Shown here: positions 16,591 through 25,735 of the stretch, piece after piece
Position numbering within the stretch: the stretch's first letter is position 1
How the letters are laid out: the number at the start of each line of letters is the position of its first letter
Source of the DNA: Haloferax denitrificans ATCC 35960
GTDB lineage: Archaea; Halobacteriota; Halobacteria; Halobacteriales; Haloferacaceae
Assembly (NCBI RefSeq): GCF_000337795.1
Contig: NZ_AOLP01000018.1
Span: forward strand, 178,779 to 242,778
Direction of reading: 5' to 3'
Length of the DNA stretch: 64,000 nucleotides
Translations under genes and position numbers: made by a program
The notes under the pieces: model-generated
The model's input: the letters and a program-made list of their open reading frames with translations, nothing else
The model's database searches: none
Told to the model about the DNA's origin: nothing

Positions 16591-17901
16591 TCAGACCAGC
16601 GCCTCTTCGAGGAGTTGGAGCGGGTGTTTGATGTCGTAGCCCGTGCCGTGTTCCATCTGCATCGAGCAGGTCGGACACTCGGTCATGCCGACGCTCCCCT
16701 GTGCGTGCTCCATGTGGTCGAACATGTCCGCGCCAATCTGCATCGATTTGTCGTACTTTTCTTCCTTCCAGCCGTAGGTGCCGGAGATGCCGGAACAGGA
16801 GTCGCCGACGTCCTCGATTTCGACGCCGTCGAGCTGGCGGAACAGCTCGACCGCCTGCCGGTCGAGGCCCTGATTGCGGCCGTGACACGGCGCGTGGTAC
16901 GCGAACGCCTGGTCGTCGACCGAGGCCTCGCGAACCGCGCCTTCGAGGTCCTCGTGGATGCGGAGGTACTCCAGCGCCTCGTAGGTGTGCGCCGAGAGGT
17001 CCTCGATGCCGTCGATGTCGAACAGTTCGGGGTACTCCTGGCGGAGCGACATCGAACAGGAGGTACACGACGCGATGATGTCGTAGCCCTCGGGGATGAG
17101 CCCCGCGAAGTTGTCGACGTTGATGCCGGCGGCGCGCTTGGCGTCGTCGAGCATGCCGTTCGCGAACATCGGCGTCCCCGAACAGCGCTGTTTGGGGACG
17201 ACGACCTCGTAGCCGAACGACTCGAAGACGCGGACCATCGCCTTGCCCACCTCGGGCGTGTTGTAGTTGGAGTAACAGCCGTGGAAGTAGGCGACGCGCT
17301 TTTCCTCGGAGCGGACCTGCGGGCCGCCGCGTTCGTTCCACCACTCGCGGAACGTCTGGGTGGCGAACTCGGGGAAGTCGCGCTCGGCCGTGACGCCGAG
17401 GACTTTCTCGTTTATCCGCTGGACGACCGAGTTGCCCATGACGGCGTTCGCCAGCCGCGGGAACATGGCTCCCAGCTGGGCGAGCGTGCCGTAGTTGGCG
17501 AGGATGCGGTTGCGGATGTACTCCCGCGAGAGCTTGTCCATCTCCTCGTCGACGTACTCGCCGCGGGCCGTGTTGTGCATCTGGCTGAGCGGGACGCCCG
17601 AGGGGCAGGCGTCGTCACAGCGCATGCAGTTCGAACACGACATGATGGAGTCGTCGACGGCCTCGTCTTCCTTGCGCTTGAGCCGCCACTGTTCGGGGCC
17701 TTGGAACTTCGGCCCGGGGAACTCGTCGTCGACTTCCGCGACCGGGCAGGACACGTCGCAGGCGGTGCATTTGTAACAGTTGTCCGCGCCGGGACGGAGG
17801 TCCATGTCGGTGCTGTCGGGGAACACCTCGACGGCCTCGAAGTCGTCTGTCTGTGCGTCGGGAGTCAGCGTCGGGTTGTGTGGGGATTCTGCGTCGCTCA
17901 T
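16591..17901 (-). CDS. glpC: Anaerobic-type glycerol-3-phosphate dehydrogenase subunit C (Fe-S)
   Basis: 436 aa. Membrane-associated iron-sulfur subunit that passes electrons from GlpA/B to the quinone pool. Two 4Fe-4S motifs lie near residues 42-110 (CYKCTACDVSCP and CSNCMRCDDACPSG), followed by two CCG (heterodisulfide-reductase-like) domains: ASCTSCSMSLRQEYPEL, APCHGRNQGLD, VGDSCSGISGTYGWK and ECPTCSMQMEHGTG. Start ATG 17901 overlaps the glpB stop by 4 bp (ATGA). Although homologous to the anaerobic GlpABC of E. coli, the haloarchaeal enzyme is known to serve aerobic growth. Confidence 0.96.
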   Translation of the reverse strand: MSDAESPHNPTLTPDAQTDDFEAVEVFPDSTDMDLRPGADNCYKCTACDVSCPVAEVDDEFPGPKFQGPEQWRLKRKEDEAVDDSIMSCSNCMRCDDACPSGVPLSQMHNTARGEYVDEEMDKLSREYIRNRILANYGTLAQLGAMFPRLANAVMGNSVVQRINEKVLGVTAERDFPEFATQTFREWWNERGGPQVRSEEKRVAYFHGCYSNYNTPEVGKAMVRVFESFGYEVVVPKQRCSGTPMFANGMLDDAKRAAGINVDNFAGLIPEGYDIIASCTSCSMSLRQEYPELFDIDGIEDLSAHTYEALEYLRIHEDLEGAVREASVDDQAFAYHAPCHGRNQGLDRQAVELFRQLDGVEIEDVGDSCSGISGTYGWKEEKYDKSMQIGADMFDHMEHAQGSVGMTECPTCSMQMEHGTGYDIKHPLQLLEEALV

Positions 17902-19166
17902 CTGGTTGCCTCCTCGCCCGCGAGTCGCCCGGCGACGGCACCCGTCGCCAGAGAGACGCCGCTCGCGGATTTCTCGCGCGCCACGTCGGCACCGCCGACG
18001 ACGCCGCCCGCGGCGCGCAGGTTCTCGAAGTGCGGTTCGCCGTCTTCGTCGGTCGGTCGGAGTTCGTCGTCGGGGACGACGCCGAAGCGCGCGAACGCGT
18101 GGTCGCCGAACGCCTCGGGCTCGGACCAGTCGTAGCGGTCTTCGGGGTGCGGGACGTGACAGCCGAAGACGGGCTCCGTGACCGATTCGCGGTCGGAGTC
18201 GAGGCCCTTGCCGACGAGGCCGCCCGTCGCGAGGACGACCTGGTCGGCCGAGTAGGGCGTCGGTCGGCTCTTCTGGTCGACGATGACGGTCTCGACGCGG
18301 CCGTCGTCGGCCTCGAAGTCGACCGCCGGGTTGCCCGCCGAGATGCGGACGCCCGCCTCGTCGAGCGCGTCGAACAGGATGTCTTCGAGCTTGAGTCCGA
18401 GCAGGCTCGGCGGGCCGGTCGGCACCTCGAAGACGGGGACGCCGAGGCGGTCCGAAAGCTCCTCGCGGACCGCCTCGGCGTGGTCGTCGCCGAGCATCGC
18501 CGGGAAGCCGACGCGCGACTCGCCGTCTAGCTCCTCGGCGACGGTGTCGGCGAGAACCGAGCGGACCGTGCCGCCGTCGACCTCCTCGTCGCGGTCGAGC
18601 GCCTTGGCGAACCGGGTCACCTTCGCGTCGGCGCGGAACCGCTTGGGGAACTCGACGGTGACGCCGCGGGCCGAAAACGGCACGCCGGCGGCCGCGAGGT
18701 GGTCGGCCGCGACGGGGGCGTCGAAGTCCGTGAGGCCCGCGAAGCCCACCAGAAGCGTGTCGCCCGGCGAACTGGCGAGGCCGGGCGCGACCGACTCGGG
18801 GTAGCGCGCGGTCGGCTTCACCGCGCCGCCGTGGGTCATCACGAGCGCGTTCGAGTCGGTGTGGCCGCCGCGGTAGGCGTCGCCGACCGCCTCGTCGAAG
18901 ACGCGGAGGCCGGCGCGGACGCCGTCCTCGCCGACGACGCGGTAGGGGTGGCCCTCCGGGAGCGCGTCGAGGCCGGCGAAGGGGTCCGAGAGGGGACCGT
19001 CGCCGCCGGCGTAGCCGAGCACGTCCACGAGGCCGCTGGCCTGTCGGAGCGTGCTCTTCTTGTGTGCGAGCAGACGCACGCGAGCGCCCGTCTCCGCGGC
19101 CGAGAGCGCGGCCGTGCAGGCGGCGATACCGCCGCCGATGACGAGCACGTCGTCAGTTATCGCCAT
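17898..19166 (-). CDS. glpB: Glycerol-3-phosphate dehydrogenase subunit B
   Basis: 422 aa from ATG 19164-19166 ([13 protein letters not shown]); a GTG two codons upstream is possible. FAD/FMN-type flavoprotein subunit: [20 protein letters not shown] is the dinucleotide-binding fold, and the C-terminus has [20 protein letters not shown], typical of GlpB. It overlaps glpA at its start and glpC at its end, so the three subunits are translationally coupled. Confidence 0.95.
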   Translation of the reverse strand: MAITDDVLVIGGGIAACTAALSAAETGARVRLLAHKKSTLRQASGLVDVLGYAGGDGPLSDPFAGLDALPEGHPYRVVGEDGVRAGLRVFDEAVGDAYRGGHTDSNALVMTHGGAVKPTARYPESVAPGLASSPGDTLLVGFAGLTDFDAPVAADHLAAAGVPFSARGVTVEFPKRFRADAKVTRFAKALDRDEEVDGGTVRSVLADTVAEELDGESRVGFPAMLGDDHAEAVREELSDRLGVPVFEVPTGPPSLLGLKLEDILFDALDEAGVRISAGNPAVDFEADDGRVETVIVDQKSRPTPYSADQVVLATGGLVGKGLDSDRESVTEPVFGCHVPHPEDRYDWSEPEAFGDHAFARFGVVPDDELRPTDEDGEPHFENLRAAGGVVGGADVAREKSASGVSLATGAVAGRLAGEEATR

Positions 19167-20937
19167 CGGCACCTCCGAGCGCGTCGTCGTCGCGGTCCGC
19201 GGCCCGTCTACGACCGCCGTCCGCGACCGCGCCGCCGGACGCGACGCCCGAGGCGTCGTCCTCCGAAGCGCCGCCGTCGTCGAAGGCGGCGAAGTCGATG
19301 TCGGCGTCGGCCGCCGCAGGGTCCTCGTCGCGGTTCATCGTCGCCGCGTGGAGCATGTGCTTCAGCGCGGTCTGGGAGAGTTGCGTGCCCCACATGGCGT
19401 GGCGCTCACCCTTCCAGCGCTCCTGATAGAGGTCGTCGAGAGAGGCCCGGACGGTCTCCTCGTCGTACTCGGGGGCGAGTTCGTTCGCCATCCGGTGACA
19501 GCAGATTGCGCCCTGACAGTTGCCCATCGAGGCGCGCGTCTGGATGCGCACGGAGTTGAGCTCCGTGCCCGCGGTGTCGAGGGCGTCCTGAATCTCGGCG
19601 CGGGTGACGGCCTCGCACTCGCAGACGACCGGGTTGGGGTCGACGCTGTTGAGGACTTCGTCGGCGCGCGAGCCGAGGCGCTGGGCCGACCGGCGGCCGA
19701 TGGGCGACCGCAGGCCGAAGTCGTCCATGTAGTCGCGGAGGACGGTGAAGTCCTCGCTCCCCGGAAGCGGCACGTCGGCAGTGCGGCACTCGGCGTCCAC
19801 GCCGAGTTTCTCGCAGACGTGGTCCGAAATCTGCTCGGCCATCATCCGGTAGGTCGTGAGCTTGCCGCCGACGATGCTCGTCATGCCCGGCAGGTCGTCG
19901 CGGTCGGCGTGGTCCAACAGGAAGAACTCGCGGGTGATGTCTGTCGGGTCCTCCGTGCCGGTTCCCGGCGGCTCGTACAGCGGGCGGACGCCCCAGAAGG
20001 AGCGAATCGTCCGCGCCTCGGCCAGCATGGGCACGAGTTCAGACAGCGTCTCTATCATCAGGTCGACCTCCCAGCCCTCCTCGGGGTAGTCCTCTGGGTC
20101 TTCGACTTCCTCGTCCGTCGTTCCGAGGATGCACGTCGTCTCGTGGGGGACGATGATGTCGGCGTCGCCCTTCGGCCGACAGCGGTTGACGACCGTGTCG
20201 ACCTGCCGGGTGTTCATGATGGTCATGACGCCCTTCGACGGGCGGACCTCGACGTCGACGCCCGCGAAGTCGCCGATTTGCCCGGCCCACGCGCCCGTCG
20301 CGTTGACGACGTAGTCGGCGCGGATTTCCTCGACCTCGCCGGGCTCGCCGTGGACGTACGGGCCGGTGCCGGTCTGGTGGGTGACCTCGACGCCGACGAC
20401 CTCACCGCCCTCGACGAGCACGTCGGTGACCTCGGAGTGCGTCTCGATGCGCGCGCCGTGTTCGACGGCGCTCGCGGCGTTCGCCACGCAGAGGCGGAAC
20501 GGGTCGACCGCGCCGTCGGGGACCTTGATGGCGCGCTTGATGTCCTTCGCAAGGTACGGCTCTATCTCGCGGGCCTCCTCGGCGGACAGCACCTCGGCCG
20601 GAATGCCGCACTCGCGGCACCCCTCCAGTTTCTTTTCGAAGTACTCGTCGGAGTCCTCGGGGCGCTGGACGAACAGCCCCCCCGTCATCTCGACGCAGTG
20701 GCCCGCGATGCGCCGGAGGACGCGGTTCTCTTCGATACACTCCTTGGCGGACGCCTGATCCGATACCGCGTACCGGCCCCCGCTGTGGAGGAGTCCGTGC
20801 ATCCGCCCCGTCGTCCCGTGTGTGAGGTTCCCCTTCTCGACGAGGGTCACATCCAGCCCGCGCATCGCGAGGTCGCGCGCGATACCCGTGCCGGTCGACC
20901 CCCCGCCAATGACGAGGACGCTCGGCGATTTTTTCAT
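19153..20937 (-). CDS. glpA: Glycerol-3-phosphate dehydrogenase subunit A
   Basis: 594 aa from ATG 20935-20937 ([16 protein letters not shown]). Catalytic FAD subunit that oxidises glycerol-3-phosphate to dihydroxyacetone phosphate. The FAD site is [19 protein letters not shown] with [23 protein letters not shown]-like [2Fe-2S] domain near residues 425-480 has VCECEAVTR and [11 protein letters not shown]. An acidic tail of about 60 residues ([20 protein letters not shown]) is longer than in bacteria. The longer frame upstream ([10 protein letters not shown]) is rejected because a TATA-like TAAAATAAA on the minus strand at about 20969-20978 places transcription just upstream of ATG 20937. Confidence 0.96.
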   Translation of the reverse strand: MKKSPSVLVIGGGSTGTGIARDLAMRGLDVTLVEKGNLTHGTTGRMHGLLHSGGRYAVSDQASAKECIEENRVLRRIAGHCVEMTGGLFVQRPEDSDEYFEKKLEGCRECGIPAEVLSAEEAREIEPYLAKDIKRAIKVPDGAVDPFRLCVANAASAVEHGARIETHSEVTDVLVEGGEVVGVEVTHQTGTGPYVHGEPGEVEEIRADYVVNATGAWAGQIGDFAGVDVEVRPSKGVMTIMNTRQVDTVVNRCRPKGDADIIVPHETTCILGTTDEEVEDPEDYPEEGWEVDLMIETLSELVPMLAEARTIRSFWGVRPLYEPPGTGTEDPTDITREFFLLDHADRDDLPGMTSIVGGKLTTYRMMAEQISDHVCEKLGVDAECRTADVPLPGSEDFTVLRDYMDDFGLRSPIGRRSAQRLGSRADEVLNSVDPNPVVCECEAVTRAEIQDALDTAGTELNSVRIQTRASMGNCQGAICCHRMANELAPEYDEETVRASLDDLYQERWKGERHAMWGTQLSQTALKHMLHAATMNRDEDPAAADADIDFAAFDDGGASEDDASGVASGGAVADGGRRRAADRDDDALGGADGDN

Positions 20938-21291
20938 CTGTCTTTCGTGAGGTAGGACCGACGGCACTTTATTTTACCTTCACTCGTCTCGCGTCCCGTT
21001 CGTCTCACTGAACAGACCACTTCGGCCGCGACACTGCCACCGGAGCGCCCGTAGAATGCCGTAGCTCGGCGTTTCTACACCGACTCGAAACGACGGCGAT
21101 AATTCAAAATTATTGTTCCTATTAGTTACGTTCGCCTCGATTGAGACGGCGGCACCGAACCTCTCAACTGGCTTTGAGGCGGCCGTCACGGGCGATTTCA
21201 GTGTTTCGTGTTCTCACTTGTCAGGGACGTTGTCGGGAGTGGTCGGTTTTTAGGCGTGTGCCGGATACCGTCAGCTAGGACTCACCACGCC
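20938..21291. other. Divergent intergenic region glpA / Orc1-like gene, 354 bp
   Basis: Contains the glpA promoter (TATA on the minus strand near 20970), GGTAGGAC at 20951-20958 shared with the glpK leader, and on the plus strand GGTTTTTAGG near 21245 as a likely TATA for the ATPase gene. The middle is AT-richer (AATTCAAAATTATTGTTCC). A 69-codon minus-strand frame exists but looks non-coding. Confidence 0.55.
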
Positions 21292-22494
21292 ATGCGCCTC
21301 GAAGACAGAATCACCAGGCGACGACGCCGCGGCGGGAAGCGCCCCCGGCTCGTGCGGGACCTGAGCGCGCTCGCCCCGACAGCCCACTCCGAAGAGCCGA
21401 CCGGCCGCGGCCCGACGCTCGAACGCATCCTCGACCACCTCGACCCCGTGTTCGACGGCGACCTGCCGCCCGACGCCCACGTCCACGGACCGAAGGGCGT
21501 CGGGAAGTCGGCGGTCGTCGCGTCGCTCTTCGAGCACCTCGCCAGCGCGCTCCCCGCCCGGCGGTCTGTCATCCACACCACCACGCGCACCGCCGCCACG
21601 CCGACGACCTCGTTCGCCTACGTCGACTCTCGCGACGCCTCGACCGAGTTCGCGCTCCTCCACGCGGCGCTCGACGCGCTCTGCGAGGAGCCGGTGCCGT
21701 CGCAGGGCGTCGGCGTCGAGGCGCTCCGCGAGCGGCTCGCGGAGTGGGTCGCTCACGACGAACACGCGGTCGTCGCCGTCGACCACGTGGGCGAGCCGGA
21801 GACCTACTCCGCGGCGACGGCGGTCGAGACGCTCGGGTCGGTGTCGCCGCACGTCTCGGTGCTCACCGTCGGCCGCGACCCCCGCGACGACGTGAGTGCG
21901 GGCGGCGAGGCGGACGGCGACACCGCCGCGACGCCCGCGAGGTCAATCGCCGTCTCGGCCTACGAACGCCACAGTCTCGTCGACATCCTCGTCGCGCGCG
22001 CGTCCGACGGCGTCACCCGAAACGCGCTTCCCCACGAGGCGACGCGCGAGGTCGCCGAGTGGGCCGACGGCGACGCCCACGACGCGCTGTCGGCGCTCTA
22101 CGGGGCGGCGACGCTCGCCGCCGCCGACGGCGCGGACACCGTCGACACCGAGTACGTCTGCGCCGGCATCGACGCCGTGCCCGACGACGGCTGTTCGCTC
22201 GGCCGCGTGTTCGCGCTCTCCGAGAGCCGTCGCCGCGTCCTTCGGGCGTTCGTCGCGCTCGACGACGAGGAGACGGCTTCCGTCTCGGCGGCGACCGAGA
22301 ACATCGCCGCGTCGCCGCGGGTGTCGCTGTCGCCCGCGACCATCCGGCGCGTCCTCTACGAGCTTTCGGACCTCGGCATCGTCCGGCGGGTCTCGGACTG
22401 TGACCCCACGGACGGCCCGGGGCGGCCGGCGACGCGGCCCGTCCCGAACTTCTCGACGCTGGCGTTCCGCGGGCTGGACGACGGCGAGCGCTGA
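21292..22494 (+). CDS. Divergent Orc1/Cdc6-like AAA+ ATPase with winged-helix C-terminus
   Basis: 400 aa from ATG 21292 (MRLEDRITRRRRRGG). The domain order is that of archaeal Orc1/Cdc6: a basic N-terminus, Walker A HVHGPKGVGKSAVVASLFEH near residue 65, the Walker B position VVAVDHVGEPE (Asp then His, not the usual DE), a sensor-like VLTVGRDP, and a C-terminal winged helix (SESRRRVLRAFVALDDEE, SLSPATIRRVLYELSDLGIV). The missing glutamate in Walker B and the long acidic insertions suggest altered or lost ATP hydrolysis. Haloferax carries many orc paralogues, most not next to an active origin; I see no origin repeats here. Confidence 0.7.
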   Translation: MRLEDRITRRRRRGGKRPRLVRDLSALAPTAHSEEPTGRGPTLERILDHLDPVFDGDLPPDAHVHGPKGVGKSAVVASLFEHLASALPARRSVIHTTTRTAATPTTSFAYVDSRDASTEFALLHAALDALCEEPVPSQGVGVEALRERLAEWVAHDEHAVVAVDHVGEPETYSAATAVETLGSVSPHVSVLTVGRDPRDDVSAGGEADGDTAATPARSIAVSAYERHSLVDILVARASDGVTRNALPHEATREVAEWADGDAHDALSALYGAATLAAADGADTVDTEYVCAGIDAVPDDGCSLGRVFALSESRRRVLRAFVALDDEETASVSAATENIAASPRVSLSPATIRRVLYELSDLGIVRRVSDCDPTDGPGRPATRPVPNFSTLAFRGLDDGER

Positions 22495-22592
22495 ATCGCG
22501 GGGCCGACCAGCCGTCGGACGACGACCCGCTGGACCGCGGCGCGCTTCTCCCCGACCGCTGAACCTTTTTCCCCCGTCTCCCAACTCCGGGT

Positions 22593-23273
22593 ATGGTTCC
22601 GCCGCTCGTACTCGACATCGACGGGACGCTCACCGACGCGGAAGGCCACCTCGACCCCCGCGCGTTCGAGGTGCTCCCGACGTGGGACGCGCCCGTCATT
22701 CTCGCCACCGGCAAGGCGTTTCCTTATCCGGTCTCGCTGTGTCACTACCTCGGACTCCCGCAGACGGTCATCGCGGAGAACGGCGGGGTCGTTCTCGCCG
22801 ACGGCGAGGTGACGTTCACCGGCGACCGCGAGGCCGCGCAGGCCGCCGCCGACGAGTTCGTCGCGCGCGGCGGCGACCTCGGGTGGGACGCCGCAGACAC
22901 CGCGAACCGCTGGCGCGAGACCGAAATCATCGCCCGTCTCGACGCTGACGAGGCGCTCCTCCGCGAGGTCGCAGACGAGTTCGACCTCGAGGTCATCGAC
23001 ACCGGCTTCGCCTACCACATCAAGACGCCGGGAGTCGAGAAGGGCGTCGGCCTCGAACGCGTCTGCGAGACGATGGACTACGACCCCGAGGAGTTCGTCG
23101 CCGTCGGCGACAGCGTCAACGACGCCTCGACGTTCGGCGTCGCCGGGCGGTCGTTCGCCGTCGCCAACGCGGACGACGTGGCCAAGGGGGCCGCCGACAC
23201 GGTGCTCGAACAGTCGTACATGGACGGCACGCTGTCCGTGCTCGAATCGCTCCGGGAAGAAGACGTGGCGTAA
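22593..23273 (+). CDS. pgp: Phosphoglycolate phosphatase (archaeal HAD family)
   Basis: 226 aa. HAD phosphatase: LVLDIDGTLTD near residue 6 holds the nucleophile Asp and the acid/base Asp; ILATGKAFPY is motif II; GVEKGVGLERVCE and FVAVGDSVNDASTFGVAG supply motifs III and IV. The C2 cap and length match the archaeal phosphoglycolate phosphatase subfamily. It removes phosphate from 2-phosphoglycolate or related small phosphates. Single gene with a T-rich promoter (CCTTTTTCCC) about 30 nt upstream. Confidence 0.88.
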   Translation: MVPPLVLDIDGTLTDAEGHLDPRAFEVLPTWDAPVILATGKAFPYPVSLCHYLGLPQTVIAENGGVVLADGEVTFTGDREAAQAAADEFVARGGDLGWDAADTANRWRETEIIARLDADEALLREVADEFDLEVIDTGFAYHIKTPGVEKGVGLERVCETMDYDPEEFVAVGDSVNDASTFGVAGRSFAVANADDVAKGAADTVLEQSYMDGTLSVLESLREEDVA

Positions 23274-23303
23274 TCGGCGGTCGTTCGCGTCGCTCTCGGC
23301 GTC

Positions 23304-23492
23304 TCAGGCCGGTTCCTCGAAGGGAGCGAAGCGCCCGTTGATGTCCCACTCGTGGATGCAGTAGGCGCTTCCGACCTGTTTTTCGCCGTCCGCTTCGGCG
23401 ACGAGCCACGTCGCGGCGTCGTCGTCCCAGCGTTCCACCCGACCACAGCGCTCGCAGACGCGTCGCGTCGGCCGTCGAAGTTGGGGTTCCAT
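23304..23492 (-). CDS. Small HEWD-family zinc-finger-like protein
   Basis: 62 aa starting MEPQLRRPTRRVCERCGRVE from the ATG at 23490-23492. It has one CxxC pair (CERCGR), a Trp-rich middle and the family signature C-I-H-E-W-D-I-N-G near the C-terminus. HEWD proteins are short, conserved among haloarchaea and of unknown function; the Cys and His residues suggest a zinc site. A longer upstream frame exists but is GC-rich noise. Confidence 0.75.
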   Translation of the reverse strand: MEPQLRRPTRRVCERCGRVERWDDDAATWLVAEADGEKQVGSAYCIHEWDINGRFAPFEEPA

Positions 23493-23693
23493 ACGTGTGT
23501 GACCGATTGCCGAGCAAAAAAGCCCATCGCCGTCGGCAGTTTCGCGGCCGGCCGCTCGGAGTCGGGCCGCCCCGCCAGCGGACCGACCCGCGTCGCTTTG
23601 CCACCGGACCGACCCGCGGACGGCTGTGCACGCGTCGAACACGACTCGGGTCGGAACCGATGGGACTTACGGGCCGGGGTGCGGAGTGTGCGC

Positions 23694-24248
23694 ATGGGCT
23701 TTCACACCTTCGACGCCGACAGGGCGGCGAAACTGGACGACCCCGCGCGGTTCCGCTTCGTCTCCCGGGAGGAACTCCTCTCACATCTCGGCGTCGCCCC
23801 CGATAGCGTCGTCGCCGACCTCGGAAGCGGCACCGGCTTTTTCACCGACGAGGTCGCCCCGCACGTCGGGACGCTCTACGCCGTGGACGTACAGGAGGTC
23901 ATGCACGATTTCTACCGCGAGAAGGGCGCGCCCGACACCGTCGAGTTCGTCACGGCCGACGTGGCGTCGCTCCCCTTCGACGACGACCACCTCGACGCCG
24001 CCTTCTCGACGATGACCTACCACGAGTTCGCAACCGACGACGCGCTCGCCGAACTCGCCCGCGTCGTCCGCCCCGGCGGCTCGGTGGTCGTGGTCGATTG
24101 GTCCACGTCCGGGTCGGGCGACGACGGACCGCCGCTCGACGAGCGGTTCGGCCTCGGCGACGCCGTCTCGGCGCTGGAATCGGTCGGCTTCACCGTCTCT
24201 CACGCCGAGACGCGACGCGAGACGTTCGTCTGCGTCGCCCGGCGCTGA
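23694..24248 (+). CDS. Class I SAM-dependent methyltransferase
   Basis: 184 aa from ATG 23694 (MGFHTFDADRAAKLDDPARF). Motif I VADLGSGTGFFTDEVAP near residue 40 binds SAM; LYAVDVQEVMHDF is motif II; FDDDHLDAAFSTMTYHEF and VVRPGGSVVVVDW are motifs of the UbiE/Methyltransf_11 group. The FHTFDADRAAKLDDP start is shared with small UbiE-like archaeal and bacterial methyltransferases. The substrate is not identifiable. Confidence 0.85.
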   Translation: MGFHTFDADRAAKLDDPARFRFVSREELLSHLGVAPDSVVADLGSGTGFFTDEVAPHVGTLYAVDVQEVMHDFYREKGAPDTVEFVTADVASLPFDDDHLDAAFSTMTYHEFATDDALAELARVVRPGGSVVVVDWSTSGSGDDGPPLDERFGLGDAVSALESVGFTVSHAETRRETFVCVARR

Positions 24249-24263
24249 CGCGAACGGCGTCAG

Positions 24264-24298
24264 CCAACCGCCAACCGCCAACCGCCAACCGCCAACCG
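24264..24298. repeat. Tandem heptamer CCAACCG, five copies
   Basis: Five perfect head-to-tail copies of CCAACCG, followed by a broken sixth (CCAAACA), directly after the methyltransferase stop codon. Probably a replication-slippage microsatellite in non-coding DNA; copy number may vary between strains. Confidence 0.8.
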
Positions 24299-24448
24299 CC
24301 AAACACCGAACGCCGCCCACTTCGGAAAACTGAACACTATGGTGGTGTCTGTCGGGTTCCTTTCGGTCTCAAGCACTAATTTCGGCATCCAATATTAATA
24401 TCCTAGAGTAATCTGGAGAATATCAGGACAACGTTTACGGCGAGATGT

Positions 24449-24465
24449 ATGGTATTATATACCAT
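24449..24465. promoter_or_regulatory. 17-bp palindrome overlapping the start codon of the zinc-ribbon gene
   Basis: ATGGTAT-TAT-ATACCAT is a perfect 7-bp inverted repeat whose last two bases are the first two bases of the downstream ATG. It could be a repressor operator that covers the start, or an RNA hairpin that hides the start codon. The upstream TATA is probably ATATTAATATC near 24391. Confidence 0.5.
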
Positions 24466-24619
24466 GGCACTGCATAACTCAGTCATCGACGGCTATCACC
24501 CGAGCGAGGGGTATTACGAGTGTCGCTCCTGTCGCACGCGAACCGTCAGCGAGACCCACCTGTCGGAGTGTCCCGACTGCGGTGGGTCGGTTCGAAACAT
24601 CGCCGTCGCTCGCGAGTGA
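24464..24619 (+). CDS. Small zinc-ribbon protein (rubrerythrin-like domain), 51 aa
   Basis: Starts MALHNSVIDGYHPSEGYYEC and contains CRSCR and CPDCGG, two CxxC knuckles separated by 16 residues, a compact zinc ribbon. Short stand-alone zinc ribbons of this kind are common and conserved in haloarchaea; their roles are mostly unknown. The ATG lies inside a palindrome. Confidence 0.8.
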   Translation: MALHNSVIDGYHPSEGYYECRSCRTRTVSETHLSECPDCGGSVRNIAVARE

Positions 24620-24736
24620 GGCGCGGGTCGCGCGACCCCACACGTCATCGAGTTCGGACGACCGACTTCCTTCTCACGGGGCGTCGGAGCCGCCCGCTTC
24701 GACGCGCCGCTCCGATGCGCCGCTCCGATGCGCCGC

Positions 24737-25735
24737 TCACGATTCGATGACGCCGGTGTAGCGGTCGACGAGTAAGACGACCGCCGCGCCGACGACCGCG
24801 GCCACGACGAACGCGCCGTAGAGTTCGGTCGTCCACGACCGCCCCGATTCGACGAGCGCGGCGGTGCTCTCTACCACCGGGGCGCGGAGCGCGCCGACGA
24901 TGAGACTCACGAGGAACGCTAGCGTCGCCCGTCTGTAGTGTTCGAGCGCCCAGCGGACGACGTGCGCGATGGTGAACAGGCCGACGACGGCTCCGACCAT
25001 GAACGTGACGACGACCGTGCCCGACTCGACGACGACCGACGGCGGCGCGCCGCCGGCGACGTCGAGGAGGCTGTCGATGAACGCGTTGAGCGCCGCGTTC
25101 ATGTACTCGTACTGTCCGAGAATCAACAGGAGAAGCGACCCCGAGACGCCGGGGAGGATCATCGCGCTGACGGCGATGCCGCCGGCGACCGCAATCGCTG
25201 GCGGCGAGTGCCCGAACGCGCCGCCGCTCCCGCCCGAGGCGACGAACGCGAGGCCGAACCCGGCGACGGCAGCCGCGATTTGACGCGGGCCGTCGAGCGA
25301 CACCTGCGCGTACAACACGACCGCCGACGCGGCGATGAGCCCGAAGAAGAAGCCGTAGGTGGGAACCGGCGCCTCGGTGAGCGCGATGTGGAGCACGCGC
25401 ATCACGGTCACGATGGCGGTGGCGATACCCGCGCCGAGCGCGAGCAGGAAGCCGATGTCGATTTCGCGCATCGCCGCGACCGCGTCGGCTCGGCGGCCGG
25501 GGACGACGACGCCGAGGACGCGTTTGATGCGGCCGGGCGTGATGGCCGTCACCGCGCCGATGAGCCGTTCGTAAATCCCCGTGATGAGTGCGATGGTACC
25601 GCCCGAGACGCCCGGAACGGCGTCGGCGGCTCCCATACAGACGCCTTTCAGGTAGATGAGAAGCCACGAGAGGAGGGCCGAACGCTCGCCAGATTGCACT
25701 GACATTTGCTTGTTCAAATCTTCCTCGGCAACCAT
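24737..25735 (-). CDS. DUF368 membrane protein, candidate polyprenyl-phosphate translocase (PopT type)
   Basis: 332 aa, or 322 if the internal ATG at 25705 is used. The family signature is at the N-terminus: GVCMGAADAVPGVSGGTIAL followed by ITGIYERLIGA. A second half contains MILPGVSGSLLLLILGQYEY, the inverted-repeat counterpart. About eight to nine helices in total. Bacterial DUF368 proteins (PopT) were recently shown to flip undecaprenyl phosphate back across the membrane. Here the gene lies beside the agl N-glycosylation cluster, which uses dolichol phosphate as carrier, so recycling of dolichol phosphate is a plausible role; that is inference from family and context. Confidence 0.82.
   Translation of the reverse strand: MVAEEDLNKQMSVQSGERSALLSWLLIYLKGVCMGAADAVPGVSGGTIALITGIYERLIGAVTAITPGRIKRVLGVVVPGRRADAVAAMREIDIGFLLALGAGIATAIVTVMRVLHIALTEAPVPTYGFFFGLIAASAVVLYAQVSLDGPRQIAAAVAGFGLAFVASGGSGGAFGHSPPAIAVAGGIAVSAMILPGVSGSLLLLILGQYEYMNAALNAFIDSLLDVAGGAPPSVVVESGTVVVTFMVGAVVGLFTIAHVVRWALEHYRRATLAFLVSLIVGALRAPVVESTAALVESGRSWTTELYGAFVVAAVVGAAVVLLVDRYTGVIES

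Noticed and set aside
16417..18135. Long plus-strand open frame across glpC
   Set aside because: Antisense shadow of glpC, which has intact Fe-S motifs; such frames are common in GC-rich DNA.
20980..21189. 69-codon minus-strand frame upstream of glpA
   Set aside because: Asn-rich, not acidic, overlaps the glpA promoter; no supporting start signal.
24264..24298. Tandem CCAACCG repeats as a possible CRISPR or origin iteron
   Set aside because: Units are contiguous heptamers without spacers, and no cas genes or AT-rich unwinding element are near.
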